From DATEMK01 sp035275625 (GTDB lineage Bacteria; Bacteroidota; Bacteroidia; AKYH767-A; OLB10): DNA of 7,828 nucleotides. Below, one piece after another: positions 1 to 4,674 of this stretch. A model generated the notes under the pieces. That model ran no database searches. It was given only the letters and a program-made list of their open reading frames with translations, and was not told where the DNA came from. The stretch's first letter is position 1, and each line of letters starts with the position of its first letter. The position numbers were made by a program, and so were the translations under genes. The stretch is taken from the NCBI GenBank assembly GCA_035275625.1, contig DATEMK010000062.1, forward strand, positions 1 to 7,828. Direction: 5' to 3'.

Positions 1-1
1 G

Positions 2-52
2 GACAAAAATAAACTTATAATCGAATTGGGAATTTTATTTGATAAATGCTAA
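2..52 (+). CDS. possible 3' end of an upstream gene (partial)
   Basis: Reading from base 2, sixteen codons are open from the window edge to TAA at 50-52 (tail ...LIIELGILFDKC). A plus-strand terminator begins about 20 bases later, which fits a gene ending here. The other two plus frames also stop within the first 20 bases, so the true frame cannot be decided from the window. No family can be assigned to such a short tail. Confidence 0.25.
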   Translation, partial: DKNKLIIELGILFDKC

Positions 53-70
53 AAAACTTTAATGTCCTTT

Positions 71-110
71 ATTCCCGAAGGAGTTTGAAACCCCTTCGGG
101 GATTTTTTTT
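71..110 (+). terminator. rho-independent terminator
   Basis: The arms CCCGAAGG (74-81) and CCTTCGGG (93-100) pair perfectly. The stem can extend outward by about three more pairs, including one G-U, around an 11-base loop, and an eight-base T run follows at 103-110. The T run lies on the plus strand, so the terminator mainly serves a gene entering from the left. It also abuts the stop codon of the minus-strand gene at 110, but that side has no U-rich tail, so bidirectional use would be weak. Confidence 0.8.
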
Positions 111-511
111 CATATTTTCTCATTGTCAGATTTATTAGATATGCCATTTGTGCGAGTTAACCAATTCTCATCATTTTCTTTTTCCGCTAAAATTTTCCAA
201 TAATCCGTATTTAGTTCTTTACAAATTGAATTTTGTTTTTCATGTTCATTAATATTGAGGAATAACTTTCCATTAAATTCATTCACACATATTGGACAAC
301 TTTTACCATAATACCAAGGAACACTATAAATGAGTTTATTGTTTTCTTTATTCCATCCAATATAAGCTGCTTTTTGTTCCGCAAATTTTTCTAACCATAA
401 TTTTTCTCCAAATATTTCATAATAGAAAATAAAATGAAGAGAGGGAAAAGGACTTGTTTTTCGATCAACAAAGATCGCATTTAAGACTTGAGGAGTTTTA
501 TTTTCAATCAT
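110..511 (-). CDS. hypothetical protein, 133 aa
   Basis: I do not recognise this protein. It starts at ATG (511-509) and ends at TGA. It has no signal peptide and no membrane span. The middle is rich in aromatic residues (FIFYYEIFGEKLW; VPWYYGKSCPICVNEF near residues 65-80) and contains a CPxC pair that could bind metal or form a disulfide. The C-terminus is polar and charged. The start lies 7 bases after the stop of the 77-codon gene upstream on the same strand, so the two are probably co-transcribed. Base composition is visibly more AT-rich than the proline dehydrogenase gene. A small pair of unknown genes next to a repeat-rich spacer suggests accessory DNA, but nothing ties it to a named toxin-antitoxin or immunity family. 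Confidence 0.65.
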   Translation of the reverse strand: MIENKTPQVLNAIFVDRKTSPFPSLHFIFYYEIFGEKLWLEKFAEQKAAYIGWNKENNKLIYSVPWYYGKSCPICVNEFNGKLFLNINEHEKQNSICKELNTDYWKILAEKENDENWLTRTNGISNKSDNEKI

Positions 512-518
512 AATCCAA

Positions 519-752
519 TTATAATTGAGGAAGTTCCCACATTGACCTTATTGCATATTTTGCTGAACCCTTTTTAATATTTAAATCTTTGCGTGACATA
601 ATTTCGCTTTTCATTTTCCATTCTTCTGCTTCATTTACATTTCCTAATTCTGCTCCATAGAATGTTATCATATTTCCCAATTTTAAATCCTGTTCGACCT
701 TTTTTAAATCCCGCTCTATTTTTTTTTGAATTTTATCAAATGTGTTTTTCAT
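519..752 (-). CDS. hypothetical protein, 77 aa, charged helical N-terminus
   Basis: I do not recognise this protein. The frame is open from TTG at 761-759, but I prefer the ATG at 752-750, which gives MKNTFDKIQKK. The first ~30 residues (KIQKKIERDLKKVEQDLKLG) are dense in Lys, Glu and Leu and look like an amphipathic or coiled-coil helix. The remainder is mixed and ends in a hydrophobic tail (AIRSMWELPQL). It is the promoter-proximal member of a tight two-gene unit with the 133-aa gene. A co-folding partner of that protein is possible, but this is inferred only from spacing and size. Confidence 0.55.
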   Translation of the reverse strand: MKNTFDKIQKKIERDLKKVEQDLKLGNMITFYGAELGNVNEAEEWKMKSEIMSRKDLNIKKGSAKYAIRSMWELPQL

Positions 753-821
753 TGTATCCAATTAATTTTTTGGTCAACGAAATTAACGAAAAAAAGCACG
801 CAAAAAAAAGTGTAACTCAAC

Positions 822-896
822 ACCCGGTAGGTCGCGAAGTACCTGCTGGGTTTATAAATTGTGCAAACCCAGCAGGAGAAAAACTACCTGCCGGGT
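822..896. repeat. nested inverted repeat of four alternating ~11-bp words
   Basis: The inner arms CCTGCTGGGTTT (842-853) and AAACCCAGCAGG (865-876) are perfect reverse complements around an 11-base loop. The outer arms ACCCGGTAGGT (822-832) and ACCTGCCGGGT (886-896) pair over 11 positions with one G-U. They are separated from the inner stem by symmetric 9-base internal loops. All four arms are variants of one word, ACCCrGyAGGT, in alternating orientation, as in REP/BIME-like elements. No transposase is in the window. A frame open at 662-1069 crosses this element and is not credible as a gene. Confidence 0.8.
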
Positions 897-936
897 TGTG
901 GGTTCCATTAACATTAAAAAAATATTCTCTTTCGCC

Positions 937-966
937 ATTGTTTGTGTCCCCACAAACAATTTTATT
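937..966. repeat. perfect 10-bp hairpin, terminator-like
   Basis: ATTGTTTGTG (937-946) and CACAAACAAT (951-960) are perfect reverse complements with a 4-base loop TCCC, followed on the plus strand by TTTATT. The shape resembles a weak rho-independent terminator, but the stem is AT-rich and no gene ends just upstream. I treat it as a structured repeat in the non-coding mosaic. Confidence 0.6.
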
Positions 967-1016
967 CAACAAATATAATTTAATTTCTTCTGAGGCGAAT
1001 CTCCTTTTGTCTCTTC

Positions 1017-1034
1017 AGTCCTTAAAGTCCTTAA
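1017..1034. repeat. tandem 9-bp repeat AGTCCTTAA x2
   Basis: AGTCCTTAA occurs twice in exact tandem, and a related AATCCTTAAATCC follows at 1061-1073. It is one of several 8-10 bp periodic words in this gene-free stretch. Confidence 0.7.
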
Positions 1035-1044
1035 CAAAAAAAAC

Positions 1045-1113
1045 CGCTCTCGCGGGGTTCAATCCTTAAATCCCTGCCTGCCGCAGGCAGGCGTTTAATC
1101 AAAGTTCAGACAA
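1045..1113. repeat. left copy of a flanking module (GC hairpin ... TTCAGACAA)
   Basis: The module starts with CGCTCTCGCGGGG (1045-1057), whose 5' end can fold as CCGC-tctc-GCGG from 1044. It ends with TTTAATCAAAGTTCAGACAA (1094-1113). The 13-base start word recurs exactly at 1717-1729, and the end segment recurs at 1783-1802 with 16 of 20 identities, in the same order and orientation. The palindrome at 1073-1091 lies inside this copy only. A second TTCAGACAA follows at 1117-1125. Confidence 0.6.
1073..1091. repeat. GC-rich palindrome, 9-bp arms
   Basis: CCTGCCTGC (1073-1081) and GCAGGCAGG (1083-1091) are perfect reverse complements around a single central C. The arm is itself CCTG repeated. 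From memory, such CCTGCCTGC/GCAGGCAGG palindromes occur as dispersed intergenic repeats in many Bacteroidota-like genomes. There is no T run, so it is not a normal terminator. Confidence 0.8.
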
Positions 1114-1206
1114 CACTTCAGACAATACGTGTAAGACAATCCTAAATAAAAATCAGATTAATAAAAATCCCGGAACCTTAATTGCAATTCTATTTTGTAT
1201 TTTTTT

Positions 1207-1280
1207 CTCCGCGTTCTCTGTTCCCCTGCGACCCCTGTGTGAAATTTTTTTTTCGTGTAAATTCGTGTAATTCGTGGCAA
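1207..1280. repeat. 9-10 bp periodic module (CTSYG / TTCGTG words)
   Basis: The left half reads as four consecutive 9-mers: CTCCGCGTT, CTCTGTTCC, CCTGCGACC and CCTGTGTGA (1207-1242). After a T-rich spacer, three units follow: TTCGTGTAAA, TTCGTGTAA and TTCGTGGCAA (1252-1280). I recall very similar phrases in intergenic DNA of several bacterial phyla, but I know of no named family. A frame open at 1182-1385 crosses this module and has no protein-like composition. Confidence 0.7.
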
Positions 1281-1456
1281 AAAAAACCTGCGCCCTACGT
1301 AAAAAACTTCAAAAAGGTTACATCAATTTCCCCAAAAACCTTACAAGGTTCTTACATTTTCTCAGGCAAAGTTCTAACGTATTGAGGTCCACCAACAAAA
1401 ATTAACTGGTGTATATTTTGTCAGTCCTGTTTTCCGTCAAACTGTCGTGAAATTGG

Positions 1457-1676
1457 TTGTAAGGCAGGGGAAAGCCATTGTAAAGCAAATGAAATCAACA
1501 GCAATCCAAAGGAAGTTGCTTGTAGTAGCAAATGAAATTCATCGCAAAGCATCGATAATTAACGGTAGTAAGAAGCAAATCGGTTGTAGAAGGAGTAAAA
1601 TAGGTTGTCAAAAGGCGCAAACCAATTGTTAAAGCCATATAACCAATTGTTAAGGCAGGGAAAATAGTCGCAAAAC
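1457..1676. repeat. degenerate tandem array, ~11 units of 21 bp
   Basis: The core word TTGTAAAGCA and its variants recur with near-exact 21-base spacing. Units start at about 1457 (TTGTAAGGCA), 1478 (TTGTAAAGCA), 1499, 1520 (TTGTAGTAGCA), 1542 (TCGCAAAGCA), 1564, 1584 (TTGTAGAAGG), 1605 (TTGTCAAAAGGC), 1626 (TTGTTAAAGCC), 1647 (TTGTTAAGGCA) and 1668 (TCGCAAAAC). The segment between cores is AT-rich, often (A)AATGAAATy. Because 21 bp equals seven codons, a 61-codon frame (1447-1632) stays open with a loose heptad pattern (VVRQGKA, IVKQMKS...). It has no recognisable product and I do not call it a gene. Units lack unique spacers, so it is not CRISPR. Confidence 0.75.
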
Positions 1677-1716
1677 TGGTTTTCTCAAAAGTAATTAAAA
1701 CACAAAAACAAAACCA

Positions 1717-1803
1717 CGCTCTCGCGGGGGTCCATTTTTTATCCTGTAAATCTGTTTAATCCGTCCTGTCCGGTTATTCGGGATTAATCAGGCTTCAGAC
1801 AAT
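1717..1803. repeat. right copy of the flanking module, with CTGT-periodic insert
   Basis: It starts with CGCTCTCGCGGGG (1717-1729) and ends with ATTAATCAGGCTTCAGACAA (1783-1802), matching the left copy at 1045-1113 in order and orientation. Between them lie periodic words ATCCTGTAA, ATCTGTTTA, ATCCGTCCTGTC (1741-1770). There is also an inverted pair TTAATCC (1756-1762) / GGATTAA (1781-1787) enclosing CCG...CGG (1770-1781). It sits just 3' of the proline dehydrogenase gene on the minus strand, but it lacks a U run on that strand, so a terminator role is doubtful. Confidence 0.6.
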
Positions 1804-1833
1804 TTAACAATTTAACAATATAACAATTCAACC
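1802..1833. repeat. tandem 8-bp repeat ATTTAACA x4
   Basis: The four consecutive 8-mers are ATTTAACA, ATTTAACA, ATATAACA and ATTCAACC. The last one covers the stop codon of proline dehydrogenase (TGA, complement of 1828-1830), so the repeat reaches into the gene end. A related AACATT-rich repeat lies at 4622-4668. Confidence 0.75.
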
Positions 1834-2994
1834 CTTCTTCCTTCTTTTCATTTCCTCCACAATCAAACTCAATTCCCTCCCCATTTGCCCTGCAATAGAA
1901 GTATTCTCCTGCGCGCGCCTGATAAGATAAGGAAGCACCGTAGCAACCGGGCCGTAAGGAACATACTTGGCAACATTGTATCCTGCCGAAGCAAGATTGT
2001 AGCTGATATGATCGCTCATGCCAAGCAGCTGCGAAAAATAAATTTTAGGATCATTTGCGGGAATGTTTTTTTCTTTCATCAGTTGAACAAGAAGCATGGA
2101 ACTGTGCTCATTATGAGTTCCTGCACAAATAGCAACCCGGTCAACATGCTTAACGCAAAACCGTAAGGCTGCATCAAAATCACGGTCACTGCCGGATTTC
2201 GTTGCATGTATCGGTGACGGATATCCAAGTTGCTTTGCGCGGTCCCTTTCCTTTTCCATATAAGCCCCCCTCACTAATTTAATTCCAAGCCAATAATTAT
2301 TTCTTAATGCATGTTCGTAAGCCTGCTTGAGGAAATCAAGGCGGTCGGTGCGATAAAGCTGGATGGTATTATAAACAATAGGTTGTTGTTTATTATACTC
2401 AGCCATCATCTGTGTTACCAGGTCATCAATCGCTTTTTGAATCCAGGTCTCTTCAGCATCAACAAAAATCCGGACATTATTTTCTGCCGCAGTCCGGCAA
2501 ATATTTTTTATACGGTTAATTACCCGGTTAAATTCTTCCGCTTCACCCGCAACAAGGGTTTTCCCTGAACTCACTTTTTCAAGAAGCGCAAGCCTTGCCA
2601 CCCCGGTGGGCTTAAAAACACAAAACGGAATGGCCGGATCACCTTTCGCATGAAGGATGGTTGCAATTATTTCTTTTTCCGTAAAATCAAATTTCTCTTC
2701 CTTTTCTTCCCCTTCGGCAGAATAATCAAGGATGCTCCCCACTTTGTACTGGTGCAGCTTTGCAACTGTCTTATTACACTCTTCAATATATTCTCCCCCG
2801 CAAAAATGTTTGAATAATGTGGCTTTGATTATTCTTTTAACGGGCAAACGAAATTTCAAAGCAAAGCCTGTAAGAGAAGGTGCAGCTTTGGTGAGCCATT
2901 GATTTCCGATTATTTTAAAAAGCAAGTAATCATTCCTGAGCTCTGCATCGCTTTTCGCGGCAAACGCTTTTTCAAGATTATGGAAGTTTATCAA
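1828..2994 (-). CDS. proline dehydrogenase (FAD-dependent), 388 aa
   Basis: It catalyses the first step of proline catabolism, oxidising L-proline to 1-pyrroline-5-carboxylate with FAD and passing electrons to the quinone pool, typically at the inner membrane face. The stand-alone length is usual for Bacteroidota. The Pro_dh (PF01619) barrel is complete. KLVRGAYMEKER (239-250) matches the strand that is VKGAYW in PutA, GTHN is at 292-295, and QLLGMSD at 322-328. YGPVATVLPYLIRRAQEN (347-364) carries the paired arginines (359-360) that bind the proline carboxylate in PutA. The N-terminal AKSDAELRNDYLLF (13-26) is typical of this subfamily. The only start near the N-terminus is TTG (2994-2992). 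An in-frame stop lies five codons upstream and the next Met is deep in the protein, so TTG is favoured, without a clear Shine-Dalgarno. No P5C dehydrogenase is fused or adjacent. The gene diverges from the AroA-like gene. Confidence 0.95.
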   Translation of the reverse strand: MINFHNLEKAFAAKSDAELRNDYLLFKIIGNQWLTKAAPSLTGFALKFRLPVKRIIKATLFKHFCGGEYIEECNKTVAKLHQYKVGSILDYSAEGEEKEEKFDFTEKEIIATILHAKGDPAIPFCVFKPTGVARLALLEKVSSGKTLVAGEAEEFNRVINRIKNICRTAAENNVRIFVDAEETWIQKAIDDLVTQMMAEYNKQQPIVYNTIQLYRTDRLDFLKQAYEHALRNNYWLGIKLVRGAYMEKERDRAKQLGYPSPIHATKSGSDRDFDAALRFCVKHVDRVAICAGTHNEHSSMLLVQLMKEKNIPANDPKIYFSQLLGMSDHISYNLASAGYNVAKYVPYGPVATVLPYLIRRAQENTSIAGQMGRELSLIVEEMKRRKKG

Positions 2995-3017
2995 CGAAAC
3001 GAATCTTTATGAATTTA

Positions 3018-3054
3018 CCCCGAAGGGACTCCTCCGGAGCGAATTGCGAATTGC
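3018..3054. repeat. short palindrome and tandem 7-mer in the divergent intergenic region
   Basis: CTCCGGAG (3032-3039) is a perfect 8-bp palindrome within CTCCTCCGGAG, preceded by CCCCGAAGGGA (from 3018). It is followed by GCGAATT twice in tandem (3039-3052). It would lie in the 5' leader of the proline dehydrogenase transcript. An operator or a mere dispersed repeat are both possible. Confidence 0.45.
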
Positions 3055-3063
3055 TTTAGTGCG

Positions 3064-3091
3064 CAAATGTATTCAGGTTTTTTGAAATCAA
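3064..3091 (-). promoter_or_regulatory. candidate promoter of proline dehydrogenase
   Basis: On the minus strand TACATTTG (3071-3064) is a perfect match to the Bacteroidota -7 element TAnnTTTG. A TTG (3091-3089) sits 17 bases upstream, at the short end of the spacing reported for the -33 element. A start about 6 bases downstream would give a leader of roughly 60 bases before the TTG codon. Confidence 0.45.
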
Positions 3092-3124
3092 TTGATAAGC
3101 CGTACATAACGCGGATAATTTATT

Positions 3125-3132
3125 TAGTTTTG
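3125..3132 (+). promoter_or_regulatory. candidate -7 element ahead of the AroA-like gene
   Basis: TAGTTTTG matches TAnnTTTG exactly and lies 19 bases before the ATG at 3152. No good TTTG or TTG sits at the expected -33 distance, so the call rests on one element. If used, transcription would start around 3139 and probably cover the kinase gene as well. Confidence 0.4.
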
Positions 3133-3151
3133 TCTCCCCTTAATTAAATGA

Positions 3152-3784
3152 ATGCTTTATTCTTTTACCAAAACAGCTGAAACCATCAGCGGTAATTTAA
3201 TTGTTAAATCAAAAGAAGGGCTTGCTTTTGTTTATGAAGCCATTGCCCTTAGTGAGAAAGCTGATATCCGGGTGGAGAATATTAATGATGAAGTTCTTAC
3301 GGCAGTTTACGATGATGCAGGAGTGCAGTCAAATTTTTATGATAACCGTCTGTATGTTACCAAAAAGCCGGTAAGCAAAACAGGCATATTGATAAAAGAT
3401 TTTTCTGAATGTCCGCATCTTGTTTTAGGGTTTGCAGTAGTTTGCGCAGCAAAAGGAATGCTGGCAGATCTGAAAGGATTAGAGGCGTTAACTAAAGAAA
3501 AAGGAACAGGTGTGGTGGCCGATTTCCAAAAAGAAATTTACCGTTTTAATATCAACACTGATTTTTGTGATTATTCCAAGCTCAAAATATTTAATAACAA
3601 GGAGATAAAACAAAAATCAAAACCGCTGAATTCAGGAACCAATGATTTCCTCAGCATTCCTTTTATCCCGCTTGCAATTGTTTTTGGAAAAATGGAAATT
3701 GAATTGCCGGATGACTTTGAAGAAAAATACAGTGAGATAATTTCTTTGCTTGGAAGTTTGAATGTGAAATTTGAAAAGCGTTAA
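3152..3784 (+). CDS. single-lobe EPSP synthase (AroA)-like protein, catalytic residues lost, 210 aa
   Basis: It is about half the length of AroA (~410-430 aa). It aligns with a short N-terminal AroA strand (ISGNLIVK, 12-19) joined directly to the C-terminal part. VYEAIALSEKADI (27-39) aligns with the YEIxALS region, DFSECPHLVLGFAVVCAAKG (83-102) with xFTDCPDLAQTxAVxCAAKG, LKGLEALTKEKG (107-118) with FTGLxxLRIKETDR, and NDFLSIPFIPLA (164-175) with NDHRMAMxFAPLA. IELPDDFEEKY (183-193) aligns with the DPDVVSKSYP region. The whole second lobe is missing. By this alignment the catalytic Asp of CPD is His89, the KETDR Glu/Asp/Arg become Gly/Gly/Val, and the NDHR His-Arg become Asp-Phe. EPSP synthase activity is therefore very unlikely. 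The frame is intact and cleanly terminated, so a repurposed protein or a young in-frame remnant are both possible. A kinase gene follows after 12 bases. Confidence 0.75.
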   Translation: MLYSFTKTAETISGNLIVKSKEGLAFVYEAIALSEKADIRVENINDEVLTAVYDDAGVQSNFYDNRLYVTKKPVSKTGILIKDFSECPHLVLGFAVVCAAKGMLADLKGLEALTKEKGTGVVADFQKEIYRFNINTDFCDYSKLKIFNNKEIKQKSKPLNSGTNDFLSIPFIPLAIVFGKMEIELPDDFEEKYSEIISLLGSLNVKFEKR

Positions 3785-3796
3785 GCTGTCTGCGAT

Positions 3797-4600
3797 ATGC
3801 AACATACGGAGGGTTTTAATTCGGAAGTAATAAACATGGCATTGATTTGCCTCCTGCCGTTTCTTGTTGCTTTTTCTTTTATGATTTTTGTTATTTACAG
3901 GAAAAAAAGAGAATTAATTTTCAGACAAAAAGAACTGGAGTTCAGGCAGCAGGTGGCTGATGTGGAGATGAAAGCCCTTCGTGCCCAGATGAATCCGCAT
4001 TTTATTTTCAATTGCATGAATTCAATTTATGCTTACATGAAAAACAATGACATTCAAAATGCAGGAACTTACCTGACTAAATTTTCAAATCTTATAAGAA
4101 TGGTTTTGGAGAATTCTTTGCATGCGGAGGTTTCGCTGAAAGCAGACGTTGAAGCGCTTGAGCTATATATACAGATGGAACAAATACGAATGCTGAAAGG
4201 ATTTGATTACCGGATTGAAACTGATCCGGCTCTTGACACAGAAAACACACTTGTTCCCCCATTGATTGTTCAGCCGTTTGTGGAAAATTCCATCTGGCAC
4301 GGACTAAACGGAAAACCCACCCGGGGAACTATTCTTATTAAAATATCACGGCAGGATAAAATGCTCAAATATCTTGTGGAAGATGACGGTGTGGAAACTA
4401 TTGATTCAATGAAAGAAACTTCTCCTCAAACAATTAAGAAAAAATCTCTCGGCATGAGCCTTATCCGCGAACGGTTAGATGTGCTGAATAAAACTAAAAA
4501 CAGCAATTCGCATTTTAATATTTCCGATATTCGTGATGTGAATAATAAATACCAGGGCAAAAGAGTGGAATTATTTCTGCCTTATGAAGAAAACTCCTGA
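3797..4600 (+). CDS. LytS/YehU-type sensor histidine kinase, 267 aa
   Basis: This is a minimal sensor kinase of the His_kinase family (PF06580) that works with LytTR regulators. A short N-terminal tail precedes one membrane span (about 12-34), then a basic, helical linker (YRKKRELIFRQKELEFRQQ). The phosphoacceptor motif LRAQMNPHFIFNCMNSI (61-77) carries His68. The ATP-binding part shows the N box PFVENSIWHGL (160-170), a modified G1 box VEDDGVE (194-200, where VxDNGxG is usual) and the G2 region SLGMSLIRERL (217-227). There is no periplasmic sensor domain, TPR or 7TM module, so the signal probably comes through the membrane or a partner protein. It starts 12 bases after the AroA-like gene and its regulator gene follows 74 bases later. 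The replaced G1 glycine (GxG to GVE) may weaken ATP handling, but the other motifs are intact. Confidence 0.9.
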   Translation: MQHTEGFNSEVINMALICLLPFLVAFSFMIFVIYRKKRELIFRQKELEFRQQVADVEMKALRAQMNPHFIFNCMNSIYAYMKNNDIQNAGTYLTKFSNLIRMVLENSLHAEVSLKADVEALELYIQMEQIRMLKGFDYRIETDPALDTENTLVPPLIVQPFVENSIWHGLNGKPTRGTILIKISRQDKMLKYLVEDDGVETIDSMKETSPQTIKKKSLGMSLIRERLDVLNKTKNSNSHFNISDIRDVNNKYQGKRVELFLPYEENS

Positions 4601-4621
4601 GTGTTCGATATCCGTTAGAAG

Positions 4622-4668
4622 TTTAACATTGAACATTGAATAATGAATAATTAAAATTTGAACATTTT
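4622..4668. repeat. AT-rich AACATT-type direct repeats between kinase and regulator
   Basis: The kinase-regulator gap holds overlapping words TTTAACATT, TTGAACATT, TTGAATAATG and TTTGAACATTT at roughly 7-10 base spacing. It resembles the ATTTAACA repeat at 1802-1833. It contains a promoter-like TTG (4629-4631), 21 bases, then AAAATTTG (4653-4660), one mismatch from TAnnTTTG, so a separate regulator promoter is possible but weak. Confidence 0.55.
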
Positions 4669-4674
4669 CGCCCT

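Noticed and set aside
110..752. Named toxin-antitoxin pair
   Set aside because: The size and spacing fit, but no sequence motif of a known toxin or antitoxin family could be seen.
662..1069. 135-codon plus-strand frame
   Set aside because: It overlaps the well-formed minus-strand gene at 519-752 and then runs through the nested inverted repeat and the perfect hairpin. Its composition is not protein-like.
1182..1385. 67-codon plus-strand frame
   Set aside because: It consists of the 9-10 bp periodic module and low-complexity DNA. There is no start signal and no recognisable motif.
1447..1632. 61-codon frame with heptad-like pattern as a real gene
   Set aside because: The 21-bp periodicity alone keeps the frame open, and the repeat continues past the stop to about 1676. 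It is better described as a DNA repeat array, though translation is not excluded.
1457..1676. CRISPR array
   Set aside because: Units are contiguous and degenerate, with no identical repeats alternating with unique spacers, and no cas genes are present.
1770..1787. Terminator of proline dehydrogenase
   Set aside because: The inverted words are short and no U run follows on the minus strand.
1885..2568. Plus-strand frames inside proline dehydrogenase (1885-2166, 2311-2568)
   Set aside because: These are shadows of a full-length, motif-complete gene on the other strand.
3152..3784. Functional EPSP synthase (aroA)
   Set aside because: Half the usual length is missing, and the CPD, KETDR and NDHR motifs are all altered, so the symbol and activity are not assigned.
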